DNA from: Craspedostauros australis
Taxonomy: Eukaryota; Bacillariophyta; Bacillariophyceae; Mastogloiales; Achnanthaceae
Assembly (NCBI GenBank): GCA_026770025.1
Contig: JAMXDE010000004.1
Span: forward strand, 558,001 to 622,000
Direction of reading: 5' to 3'
Length of the DNA: 64,000 nucleotides
Shown: piece after piece, positions 18,331 to 27,738 of the stretch
Position numbering within the stretch: position 1 is the stretch's first letter
How the letters are laid out: the number at the start of each line of letters is the position of its first letter
Notes under the pieces: generated by a model
Seen by the model: only the letters and a program-made list of their open reading frames with translations
What the model was told of the DNA's origin: nothing
Database searches by the model: none
Translations under genes and position numbers: made by a program

Positions 18331-21300
18331 TCACCATCCCATGAGCATTCGTCGCAGGTGCTCGAATGCATCCCGCGCAAGGCCCTTGGTGAAGATGTCA
18401 GCGACCTGATGTGGTGTTGGTACGTGTAGGATTCGAATGAAGCCTTCCTTGACCCAGTGCCAGAAGAAATGCCATTTGGTGAGAAAGTGTTTGGTTCGCG
18501 CCGTGACCTTGTGGTTTGTCGCCAGTGAGATGCACGCCTCGTTGTCTTCAAAAACGGTGCATTGGATGTTGGTTTGCAGTGGTTGATTGAGACTCGTTGA
18601 TGCGTTGACTTCGTTGATGAGTTGTTGCATGGGGATGAGGGTACGCATGGCAAGAGACAGCGCGGCGTATTCCGACTCCATTGTCGATAAGGCGATCTCC
18701 GTCTGTAGTTTCGATTTCCACACGAGCGGGCAGCCACCGAGGATGATGACGTAGCCGGTACGTGAGCGTACTGAGTTGGGAGAATCGTCGGACTCGCGCT
18801 TGTACAAACCAGCAAAATCGGCATCGACGTAACACTCCAAGTTGAGTTGGCCCGTTGGCCGTACGATAGTGCCCATGGTGTTTGTGTGGCGGAGGTATCG
18901 CACGATCATCTTGATGGCCTTTGCGTGCGGTTGGCGGGGGTCGTTGCTGAATCGGGCCACTTGAGAGACGGCGAAGGCCAAGTCGGGGCGTGTGTTCGTA
19001 GTCAAGTAGAGCAGCATGCCGACGATGGAGCGGTAGTTCCATGCTTCCTTCATTGGCGGTTGGTCGGTTGAGGCGCCGAGGGCAAGCTGTGTTGTTGGTG
19101 TTACGTTTGGTTTGCAATGCTGCATACCGGTGGCCTCGATGATCTTGTTGATTAATCCGGTCTGCTTGAGGTGGATGGTGTTGTTTTTGGGGTCTCGGTG
19201 CAGTGATATCCCCAGGAATTCCGTGAACGTGCCCTCTCGTGTGAGATCAAATCCGCGTTTGCGCATGGATTCGATGAATGCGTCTGCCTCTTCTTCCGTA
19301 CGCGAAGCGATGCCAGCGTCGTCCACATAGAGGACGATCATCATCCCGTCGCGCATGAATAGGCACTTCTCTTGATCACACGCATGGAACCCTTCCGCGA
19401 GAAGAGCACGCACAAGGTGTTGGTACCATAGCTTGGGAGCTATAGTTAACCCGTAGAGGCTCTTGATCAGCTTGAGGCATGTATTGGGTCCGTTGGTTGA
19501 TCGAAATCCTCGTGGGAGGTGCAAGTATACCGGACGGTGGATGTCGGCTTGTACGAAGGCGTTTGAGAAATCAATTGACGTCGTGACCCAGCGAAGCAAA
19601 ATGGAAAGGATGAGAAAAACGCGAACAGAGGACCAGGCAACGACTGGGGCGTAGGTTGCTTCCGTTTCAGTCATCATGTCGCCTCTGCAGCACCACCGTC
19701 CCTTGTACTTCTTTACCGTGCCGTCGGGCATCCGCTTGCGCCGAAACACCCACGTGCCAGGGAAGATGCGGTCAGTAGCGGTGGATTTTGGTACTTCAAT
19801 CCAAGTCCCCTTTTTGGTTAGGTCATGAATTTCTTTGTGTGCGGCCGCCATCCATTCCTGTTTGTTGTCGTCGTTCATCGCCTCGCTGAAGGAGAGGGTG
19901 TCGGGATCGGTCTTGGATGCCTTGTAGCTGACGTGTCGATCCGAGATGCTGAGATCGCCCCCGGTCGTGAAGAAGTTGAGCAAGTCGTACGTGATGAAGG
20001 CGCGGTGGTGGTCGGTGTGGTCGTCACTGTCGTGCTCAAGGGTTGCTGCCATCGCGTAGTGTTCGTCGGATTCGTCATCCTCGTGTTGTCGTGGAAGATG
20101 AACGTTCGTCGGGGCTGAGGCACGGTGTTCGGCCGGTTCGAATTCGCTTGGCGGAGCCATGATTGTCGGCGGTACCTCCGGCGCGACGCCAAGTTGGATG
20201 TGCAAGTGCAGTATGCCGATTTCAAAACGCTCGTCGTGCGTAATGAGGTGCCAGGCGAAACCCGCTCGTCGCATGAAGTCCTGCACCCGTTCGTCTTCGT
20301 CCGGTGGTCGTAGGCCGTTTTCCATGGCGGCGATGGCCCGTTCCAGCGTGTATCGCTGACCTTGCGTTCTTGGTATGAAGCCGAAGTATGAGACGGGGAG
20401 GTGGTATTCGCCTGTCTCTAGCATTTCTTCGACGGCATCGACGAATCGGCGAATGGCGTAGTAAACGCACTGGATCCTTGCGGCTTCCGTCGGGAATCGA
20501 AATTGCACTACGTGGTCGAAGTAATGGCCGATGTGTCGAGTGATGTTGACATGGTGTGGCCATAGGTGGCCGATGTCGATGGGGCGCATTGTGGTGCCTG
20601 GAAGTGGATCGTCGTCCTCCGAGGACGCGTCGGAGTGATTGCTCATCATGAGGATGTGGTGCTCGTTGGTTGACGTTCCTTTGCTGGCTGCCGCTTCTTC
20701 TTGTTCCTTGCGCATCCTGGCTCGGATTTCGAGTTGTTGGATGCGAAGCATCCTTTCCATCTCAAGGTCGCCCTGCGCCCAACGTCGTTCCTCCCAGGTC
20801 AATTCGGTGGTGTCAATTGTGGCCAGATTTCGGAGCATGGAGTCAGTGTCGCGCACCAGATCGTGGGCCTTCTGTGTTACTATCTCATCTGCGTGGGTTG
20901 TGTAGCGCTGAAGGGTCGCGCGGCAGGTTTGGAGAGCGTGCTTCATGTCTTCCACAGCTTGGTCCTTGCCAGGTTCACTTGTCGCGATAGTGGTTACGTT
21001 TGCGCTGGTTTCGGATGGTTGTGTGATGTCGTCGGACCAGACCACTTTTCCACCCAACGTGTCGTAGGTGAGGCGCTCGACGGTCCGTCGTTCTCGTGGT
21101 GTGCGCTTGTTGATGCGTTCAGAGCGGCGTAGTGGAGGCGGTTTTGCCTTTCTAATCGTCGGTTGTTCTGTTGGTGCAGTGATGGGTTTGCGCAGCGGTG
21201 AAGTTGGAGGAGAGTCGATCGGTGGTTGCACGTCGTCGTCACCGTTGTCGTTGGCAACTCCCTCTGTCGGCGACAACGGTTTAGGGAGGCTTGTCGGAGT

Positions 21301-24300
21301 CTTTTCGGCTCCCTCTGTCGACGGCATTGGTGGCGTCGGCTTGTTGGTATTGGTGGTTGTTGGCGAACGACTGATTTGTTGAGGTGGCTGCACTTGGTCG
21401 GTTGGGGTGGCATCGTCCTTCGTGTGTGTTGTCACAGGTTGCCTCAAAATGTGAGTTGGTGAATTTTGTTCACTCACAATCGGGGTTCTTGTGTTTGGCG
21501 TTTCTGACAACAATTTTGCCGGCGGATCGTCATCGTGTGAGGGAAGGGATCGCTGGTGGTCGGCTTCATCCTCTCGCTCGATGTCCCGCTCTTCCATAGC
21601 AATGATGTCGTCGTCATCGAACGGTATTTGGTAAGTAGTATCACCAAACATGTGCGTCCATTCCGTCGAGTTGTAGTCTGGAAGATCAGCCAAGTCGGTC
21701 GCTATCGTCGCGAACCAATCGTCAAACACAACGTGGAATTGTGGCGTGATCGATCCTGTCCTCGGCGAGAGGACCAGCGGAACTGTGGACGCGTGACGAG
21801 GGGAGAGTCCCATGTTTACATAGCGCTCCCCACGTGGTTCCCATCTTGGTATCTTGCGGCCGTCGCCGAGCGCCTTGTTCAAGACGTAGACGGGGCTGCC
21901 CCACACATGTAGGTTGTGTAGCTGTTTCAGGGGCATGCGCGTGCGCGAGAGAATATCCAAAGGCGTGAGTCCTGTTGCTGCGCTTGGTACGCGATTGTGC
22001 ACGTAAGCGGCATGGACGACGGCCATGGGCCAGTGCTGGGCATCGAACATCGTAGGCCAATGAATGCTTTGATGCATCATCATTGTTCGTGCCATAGAGA
22101 TGATCGTGCGGATGCTGCGCTCGGCCACTCCGTTGTGATGGTGAGCGCCGACTCCAGCAAAGCGGTGCACTTGATGAAACCGTTTGAGGTGTTCGGCGTA
22201 ATCTGGCGATGTAAAAGTGGTGGCGTTGTCAGAGAGGTACGAGCGCACAGGCACACCCACATCGCGGCACATGGATTCGAAGCGTTCCTTGGCTTCCAGC
22301 GTAGCGTGGGTCGTGAGGGATGCGACTGGCTCCACGTGTATGTAGCCGGACGCGTGGTCCACGAACATTGCGCCACCCTTGTACATCTCCGACGCATCGG
22401 ACTTGCCTCTTCCTGTGAAGAGGCGGCCCAAGGTGCGTCCCACGAAGTGGTCCACTGAGACTTGCTGACCCGGGAAGAGGTGATCTGTTTTTATCACACC
22501 CTGTCGGTCTTGGACGGCGTGTTGCGTTGTGCCTGGTGTGGTTCTGCGGTGTTGTTTGCCAAATTGGCACGCCGCACACAGTGGGCATTCTTGTACGCGG
22601 GCGGCAGCTGTTTGCATCTTCCGTGATGCCTCAGTGTTGACGAGGGCGCCGGATCGGAGTAAGAACTGCACTCGTCTGAAGGAGAGGTGCCCGAGTCGAT
22701 AGTGCCACTTGAGCAGCTCCTTCTGCGGTTGAGACAGGTTTTGGTTCTGCTCTGCCACGGAAGTTACGGTTGTGGCGAGTGCCGCTGGGAGTTCGGTGAG
22801 GTCGCCAGTGCGATATGCACGTGAGGTCGGAAGGTTGTTCGATTTCTTGTTGTGGGCGATGATGGGACCTCGTTCGTCGTTTCCAGGGATGCCGCTCAGC
22901 TTGATGTTGTTCGCTTCCACGACAATATTCTCCCCTTTGTATTCATTGAGGAGGCATGCGGTGCTGATGAGCTTGACTGAGGACTCCGGCACATAGAAAG
23001 CCGGAAGGGATAAGGATCGAGGGTTGCCGTTGACGTCGAGGATGGACCATTCAACCCTGCCTTTCGTTTTTACCTTGGTGCGGCGAAGAAACCCGTTGAG
23101 GAAGGTTGGCGAGGTTGGAGCAGACGTAGGACCCACGAAGTCGTTAATATCGTTGGTCACGCAGATGGAGGCGCCGGTGTCCCATACCACATCGAAGGAG
23201 CCGTCTTGAGGGATGATGCCTTCCACCTTGTGGGGTGCGGCGAAGGCATGTTGGAAACCGAAGGTTGTTGCGAGGGTGTGGTAGGCGTTGGTAATTAGAC
23301 TGGTGCCTGTGTATCCATGGGACTGTGCTTCGCTTGTGTTACCGTTGTGACGGAGACTCTGATGTTCACTTGGATCTGTGTGAGACCCCCGCTTGAAGCG
23401 AGTGGGAGTCCTTAAGTGGTAAAAATCGCAGTGATGTTTCGTATGCCGGTTCGGTGGACGAGCGGGATTCATTCTGTTTCGCGCGCGACAGGAGTTTTGG
23501 TGTTTTGGGAACCGGCGAGCGCGACGAGTTTTGTTTTGGTGGTTCGCACTTGGGGCGTGACGTGGGGCGTGATGTTTCGCGTTGGTGCGCTTGTGAAGGA
23601 GAAAATGTTTGAAGTCGTTGTTCCCGAACAGAGAGTCGTAGAGATCGTTCGAGGGCGTTGCCGGGTAGTGATAGAAGCGTGGTCTTGCTCTATTTGACTT
23701 GTTTTGTTTCTTCCTCCACGTGTTGACCTGGCGGATGGTTCGCATTGGAGTTGGCTGGTATTGGCGTGGGACGTTGGTGTGAAGGGCGAATAGCACAATG
23801 GCTGTCATCATCCACATCATGATACTCACCACATGCCATCCACACTCGATGCCAAGTAGAGAGATTTGTGCTGCACAAAGGAGGAGGAAGGTGCCGGTGA
23901 CGATATTGATGGTTTCGAAGGCAGTGAACACGTTCCACACGGCGGTCCACCAGGAGCGTTCGTTTGCGTGAGCTTCGGCGGAGAGGCAGGTCCATGCTGC
24001 ATGGTCGATTTCGAGCTGTGGACTGTTTGGCTTGTGCTTGAAGTCGTCGATGTGGCCGGCTGTGCCATGGGAGATGCGCCAGTGGCGGCACTTCGCGCAC
24101 CAGTGGAAGGTCTTGTTGTTCATGAGCTTTTGTTGTGGCTCACCCTTCCGTGGGGGTGTTGTGATCCAAGGGTCCTTCTTTTGTTGTGTTTTCTTGTTGG
24201 CCTGTTTGCCCTTGGCGTTCATGCGTTTGCCTCCTTTGTTCTGTTCCAGAAGACGAGCTTCCTTTGTAGTTGAGGAGTGGTTTGCATGCATGCGCGGGGT

Positions 24301-25638
24301 GTTGCGGTCACGAGAGTGCCTGTTGGCGTGCCAGGAGTTTCCCTGCAGTTCGTCGAGATAGGCATCCTCAGCTACACTGCAGATGTCCATCCACGTGAGG
24401 TCCTCGCGGAGAAGGTGGGGTTCCGCTCGCTCGTAGGTCTTGAGGGACTTGTCTTCGATCAGTCGTCTGAGTCGGTCGCTGATGTCGAGGATTCGATGAC
24501 GGTATCGTTCTCCTGACGTGGTTCTGCCTCCTGCCATGAAGAAGTTGTCTGTCATGGTACGGAGGAGCGAAATCTCGAACTGGTCGGCGTCTTGAAGTTC
24601 CTTGCACATGATGCGAAGAGCGTCAGCCATGGCTTGGATGTTCTCTCCCTGGAACTTCTGGGGCGTGGTCTTTCTGACCTTCTCTTGGAGCCGTGCGTAC
24701 TTGTCCAGCGAGCTCGAAGTGATACTCTTGATGAGTTCGGTGAAGATCACGTTGAAGTCTTGTTGATACTTCGGCTTGATGCGATTCATCAGGCGGTCTT
24801 CGAGGTCGGGGTCAAGGCTGTCGCGTAGGAATCGAGCGGCAGATGCGTTGTTCTGCTTGTCGTATCGGTCCCACAAGTGGCGATAGACGTCGTGGTGGTC
24901 GGTGGCTTGGCTGATGGTGGTGCTGCCTGGGGCATCGAGGACACACACCATCTCATCGGGGTGTTCGTTGCTCCTCATGTAGGTCATCGAGATGAGACCT
25001 GCGGTGGACATGTGGTCCTTGAGGAGGCGCAGCATGCGCTGGCGGTTGTCTCCAATCCGGAAGCGTGGGCGGATGCCTTTCTCTCGCTCCGGTTGGTTCT
25101 TGGAGTCGGAGCCGTTGTGAAGAACGCGCTGCTGTTGGGAGCTGTCGTAGGACAGGGCTGCGTCTTCAGCGAGACCTGTCCATTCGACGTTCGGTTTCCC
25201 TCCCGTCCATGGTACCCAGTGACGACCAGCTTTGGTGAGACCACCCATGATGGGTTTCTCTGGCTTGTCTTCGCTTTCGTACGCCACGTACGTGGTTTCG
25301 GGTCCGATGGGGTCTTCGTCAGCTTCAAACGGGAAGCCACCTCCGGTGGATCCGGTTTGGTTGTCGGCGTTGCCTTCGCGTCTAGCGGTTCCCTCGGTCT
25401 CACCGAGATTTGGTGGGTTGTTGGCGCCCCCAGCGTTTTCTTGGGCTGGGTCGCCTTCGCCTTGCCCAGCTGCCGTTTGGCCTCTCTGCTGGGCAGGGAT
25501 GGGTGCAGCTCCTCGTGAGACTCGGGATTCGTTGAGGTCTCGAAGGGCTTGGGCGGCTTGTTGGTTGAGCCGCTCCACGAAGGCCTCCAGCCTGCGTTCT
25601 TCGCTGCTGATGCTCGTGTCTTCTCCTTGTTCGCTCAT
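18331..25638 (-). CDS. Copia gag-pol polyprotein, intact
   Basis: One open frame of 2435 codons from ATG at 25638 to TGA at 18331. The Gag region (to ~500) is followed by a CCHH-like motif (WCAKCRHWRISHGTAGH, ~513-530). Unusually, two hydrophobic helices follow at about 577-617 (TGTFLLLCAAQISLLGI; VSIMMWMMTAIVLFALH). The aspartic protease motif is VVWDTGASICVTND (~820). Integrase has its zinc-binding HH (WHYRLGH, ~980) and CC (CPLCAACQFGK, ~1018), then catalytic Asp (VDHF), Asp (LSDN, ~1137) and Glu (GVAERS, ~1172). A long Pro/Thr/Asp-rich linker of some 800 residues precedes reverse transcriptase (DFSNAFVQADIHRPVYLHLP; YVDD at ~2107). RNase H closes the protein (YVDADFAGL, STMESEYAAL, HVPTPHQVADIFTKG). 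All catalytic motifs appear intact. Confidence 0.95.
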   Translation of the reverse strand: MSEQGEDTSISSEERRLEAFVERLNQQAAQALRDLNESRVSRGAAPIPAQQRGQTAAGQGEGDPAQENAGGANNPPNLGETEGTARREGNADNQTGSTGGGFPFEADEDPIGPETTYVAYESEDKPEKPIMGGLTKAGRHWVPWTGGKPNVEWTGLAEDAALSYDSSQQQRVLHNGSDSKNQPEREKGIRPRFRIGDNRQRMLRLLKDHMSTAGLISMTYMRSNEHPDEMVCVLDAPGSTTISQATDHHDVYRHLWDRYDKQNNASAARFLRDSLDPDLEDRLMNRIKPKYQQDFNVIFTELIKSITSSSLDKYARLQEKVRKTTPQKFQGENIQAMADALRIMCKELQDADQFEISLLRTMTDNFFMAGGRTTSGERYRHRILDISDRLRRLIEDKSLKTYERAEPHLLREDLTWMDICSVAEDAYLDELQGNSWHANRHSRDRNTPRMHANHSSTTKEARLLEQNKGGKRMNAKGKQANKKTQQKKDPWITTPPRKGEPQQKLMNNKTFHWCAKCRHWRISHGTAGHIDDFKHKPNSPQLEIDHAAWTCLSAEAHANERSWWTAVWNVFTAFETINIVTGTFLLLCAAQISLLGIECGWHVVSIMMWMMTAIVLFALHTNVPRQYQPTPMRTIRQVNTWRKKQNKSNRARPRFYHYPATPSNDLYDSLFGNNDFKHFLLHKRTNAKHHAPRHAPSANHQNKTRRARRFPKHQNSCRARNRMNPARPPNRHTKHHCDFYHLRTPTRFKRGSHTDPSEHQSLRHNGNTSEAQSHGYTGTSLITNAYHTLATTFGFQHAFAAPHKVEGIIPQDGSFDVVWDTGASICVTNDINDFVGPTSAPTSPTFLNGFLRRTKVKTKGRVEWSILDVNGNPRSLSLPAFYVPESSVKLISTACLLNEYKGENIVVEANNIKLSGIPGNDERGPIIAHNKKSNNLPTSRAYRTGDLTELPAALATTVTSVAEQNQNLSQPQKELLKWHYRLGHLSFRRVQFLLRSGALVNTEASRKMQTAAARVQECPLCAACQFGKQHRRTTPGTTQHAVQDRQGVIKTDHLFPGQQVSVDHFVGRTLGRLFTGRGKSDASEMYKGGAMFVDHASGYIHVEPVASLTTHATLEAKERFESMCRDVGVPVRSYLSDNATTFTSPDYAEHLKRFHQVHRFAGVGAHHHNGVAERSIRTIISMARTMMMHQSIHWPTMFDAQHWPMAVVHAAYVHNRVPSAATGLTPLDILSRTRMPLKQLHNLHVWGSPVYVLNKALGDGRKIPRWEPRGERYVNMGLSPRHASTVPLVLSPRTGSITPQFHVVFDDWFATIATDLADLPDYNSTEWTHMFGDTTYQIPFDDDDIIAMEERDIEREDEADHQRSLPSHDDDPPAKLLSETPNTRTPIVSEQNSPTHILRQPVTTHTKDDATPTDQVQPPQQISRSPTTTNTNKPTPPMPSTEGAEKTPTSLPKPLSPTEGVANDNGDDDVQPPIDSPPTSPLRKPITAPTEQPTIRKAKPPPLRRSERINKRTPRERRTVERLTYDTLGGKVVWSDDITQPSETSANVTTIATSEPGKDQAVEDMKHALQTCRATLQRYTTHADEIVTQKAHDLVRDTDSMLRNLATIDTTELTWEERRWAQGDLEMERMLRIQQLEIRARMRKEQEEAAASKGTSTNEHHILMMSNHSDASSEDDDPLPGTTMRPIDIGHLWPHHVNITRHIGHYFDHVVQFRFPTEAARIQCVYYAIRRFVDAVEEMLETGEYHLPVSYFGFIPRTQGQRYTLERAIAAMENGLRPPDEDERVQDFMRRAGFAWHLITHDERFEIGILHLHIQLGVAPEVPPTIMAPPSEFEPAEHRASAPTNVHLPRQHEDDESDEHYAMAATLEHDSDDHTDHHRAFITYDLLNFFTTGGDLSISDRHVSYKASKTDPDTLSFSEAMNDDNKQEWMAAAHKEIHDLTKKGTWIEVPKSTATDRIFPGTWVFRRKRMPDGTVKKYKGRWCCRGDMMTETEATYAPVVAWSSVRVFLILSILLRWVTTSIDFSNAFVQADIHRPVYLHLPRGFRSTNGPNTCLKLIKSLYGLTIAPKLWYQHLVRALLAEGFHACDQEKCLFMRDGMMIVLYVDDAGIASRTEEEADAFIESMRKRGFDLTREGTFTEFLGISLHRDPKNNTIHLKQTGLINKIIEATGMQHCKPNVTPTTQLALGASTDQPPMKEAWNYRSIVGMLLYLTTNTRPDLAFAVSQVARFSNDPRQPHAKAIKMIVRYLRHTNTMGTIVRPTGQLNLECYVDADFAGLYKRESDDSPNSVRSRTGYVIILGGCPLVWKSKLQTEIALSTMESEYAALSLAMRTLIPMQQLINEVNASTSLNQPLQTNIQCTVFEDNEACISLATNHKVTARTKHFLTKWHFFWHWVKEGFIRILHVPTPHQVADIFTKGLARDAFEHLRRMLMGW

Positions 25639-25994
25639 GGTGAGGCGGTGGAGGTGTCGAAGTCGTTGGGCTTCGCTTGGTGTCGACTGTTGTCTCGGGC
25701 GTCGCTGCTCTTCCTCCCTTCGTTGGCGAAGGTGTGCACGGAGGTATTGGCAGGGGTGCTCTGGAGACGGACACCTGGTCTTGCAGGTGTTGTTGGGGTG
25801 CGCTTGCTTAGCAAGGGATTGGTTTGATAAGTTGCCTTCGGGCTAACTTCATCGGTTGCTTATCAGGATCGTTTTTCCTGAGAGGCTTGGAGCCTTTGGG
25901 CTCAGTGTCGTTGGACACAGCGGTCTGCGCACTTGAGGAAGTCTCTTTGAGAGTGAGGAAGGTGGATGTAAGCGAGAACCACTCGCAGCTACCA
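25639..25994 (-). promoter_or_regulatory. Copia leader with primer-binding site
   Basis: The 356 bases between the 5' LTR and the gag start. The first bases after the LTR on the minus strand read TGGTAGCTGCGAGTGG, starting with the TGG needed to pair with a tRNA CCA end. I cannot say which tRNA primes; it is not the usual initiator-Met sequence. Confidence 0.7.
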
Positions 25995-26537
25995 GTTAGT
26001 ATACCGTGTCTTTTGCACGTTGTCAGGAGGATGATCTGCCCTTCAACCGGCTTTGGCGCCGTTTGATGTTGAGAGCAAAGCTGTATCAGACGATGGTGTA
26101 ACTGTAGTAAACTTGGAAGTAAGCTGTGAAGATTGTTTCTGATTGCTTGTTTTATGTGTTAAGCTTACTATTGATAGGACGATCGAGTAAAAAGGTGGGG
26201 TTCATGCTGTCGTACTTCAGCCGTTCTTTGTTGCGCAGCAACATGCCGTGGTGATCCTGCACACATACAGTCTTCCAGTATCATCACCCATAGAGCAGTA
26301 ACTGATCCATTCACATGGATATGCTTCAAGACAGATGCATGTTCGGCAGGGTGACGAGGTGGATAGGTGGCAGGGGTGCATGAGCTGGAGGGCGAGCAAC
26401 GCAAGGATTGCAGTTCAACTACACATCGTGTGTGTGGTAGCCTTTCATCATAGTATCGGTCTTGGGTACCGAGTACCGTGTACGCGGAATGGACAGTCAA
26501 GTCCCGAGTCAGTCCCGGAGCTAGTCTGTCCCAACTC
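25995..26537 (-). repeat. 5' LTR of the copia element
   Basis: The second 543-bp LTR, which carries the element's promoter on the minus strand. It abuts the right copy of the AGTCA duplication. Confidence 0.95.
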
Positions 26538-26542
26538 AGTCA
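26538..26542. repeat. Target-site duplication AGTCA, right copy
   Basis: Direct copy of the five bases at 17702-17706, immediately outside the 5' LTR of the copia element. Confidence 0.85.
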
Positions 26543-27435
26543 CACAAGACGGAGGGCGAAAACCGCTCTCTCAGCGTCGAGATACTCGCGGCTTGTTGGA
26601 AAGTGCTGAAGGACGCTCCCCAGCTTGCGGAGAGATCGTCACAAGCCACTATCTCTCCCGAATCCAGCCCGCGACCATCACTGAGGCCTTTACCCACCTC
26701 CGCAAAGACGGGCATGGAGTTCCCCACAAGTGCGCCCCGCTGTCACGACGACCAATGCTCCGACGACAGTGACGAGGAGAGAGAAGACGAAACCGAAGAT
26801 GAGAGCGGCGACGGGAGCGACGATGACAAAGACCGAGATGACGGGAGCACTCCCATTCCACCAAATGATGACGGCAACGAGTCCTTATACGAAAGTGACG
26901 GCAACAACGGTAGCGACGGGAACGATGGCGCTATCGATCGTGACCGCGGAGACGATGAAAAGGAACAGAAACATCTCGGGTATCGCCATACGAGGATCTG
27001 CGTCCGATCAAAGAAGCGGAAGAGGAGAACCCGGTCAACCAGCAATGAGACAGGATCCGCCCTCAGCCACAGTACTACCAATGATGATATCGCTGACGAT
27101 ATTGCTGTTGCGGACGAAGTCGCATCATCCAATGATATCAGCGCTGTTGAACTCGCCGCGCTCCTTCTCTTCCAGATCATCGTCCGCGTCCTCATTCTCG
27201 TGGTTCCAACAGCATCAACAGCACCGACAGCACCAACACCAATCCACAACACGACAGGTCATCGTCTCAGCCCAAGCGGAAGACAAAGAAGATTAAAATT
27301 CTTGAGCACAAGCTCTGGGTGGCGAAGCTCGAGCGGATCTGTCAAGATATTCGCGTTCGGCAACTAGATCTCAAGACGCAGCTGGCAAAGGCGAAGCAAG
27401 AACTGGAAGAGGCACGTGGACATCCACCCATGTGA
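26543..27435 (+). pseudogene. Array gene E, 3' part, with a frameshift
   Basis: Continuation of the gene split by the copia element. The phase matches the 5' part and gives LAACWKVLKDAPQLAERSS, the family's DAPQ block, then an acidic middle and a basic patch (RSKKRKRRTR). Near 27140-27165 the homology jumps to another frame. The coiled-coil end (KIKILEHKLWVAKLERICQD, KTQLAKAKQELEEARGHPPM) is read in that second frame and ends with TGA at 27433-27435, the same ending as gene B. So gene E has two lesions: the insertion and a small indel. A very small intron at the shift cannot be excluded but is less likely. Without them the length would be about 417 residues, normal for the family. Confidence 0.8.
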
Positions 27436-27738
27436 AGGTGGATGGTGCAACGGATTGAAGTTGAATGAGTCGCTCAGCAAGCGTGTGATCACCAACCGTC
27501 ATAATGGGAGCGAAACGATCTTGTCTGGTTGTGCAGGTCACAACTGTCCGCTGTGGCCGTTTCTTTTTGTGGTGTAGAATACATAACGCTACTCAATAGA
27601 ATATGTAATTACCATTCGCAGTCTGATTGTGAATACTCTCCCTCCGACAACTGACTCGAGTCCTCTTTTCATCATCTCAATTCTGTCATGCGTTTACTTC
27701 TCGAAGACTTCTGTTATGGCATAATATGGCATGGTACT
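27436..27738. other. Convergent spacer between array gene E and the ankyrin-BTB gene
   Basis: About 300 bases with no gene. Both flanking genes end here, so it should hold the two 3' ends and terminators. The sequence is AT-richer than its neighbours around 27580-27620. Confidence 0.5.

Larger units (their letters stand above)
17707..26537 (-). mobile_element. Complete Ty1/copia LTR retrotransposon
   Basis: An 8831-bp element on the minus strand inside array gene E. It has two 543-bp LTRs that differ at one base I can find (A at 17770, G at 26058), a 5-bp target duplication, a primer-binding site, a polypurine tract and one intact gag-pol frame. Order protease, integrase, reverse transcriptase, RNase H is the copia order. 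The near-identity of the LTRs and the open frame point to a recent insertion and possibly an active element. The LTRs lack the common TG...CA ends as I place them (minus strand GAGTTGG...ACTAAC); the duplication and polypurine tract support this placement. Confidence 0.95.

Noticed and set aside
17707..26537. Retrovirus-like provirus
   Set aside because: Integrase precedes reverse transcriptase and there is no envelope gene; this is the copia order of an ordinary retrotransposon.
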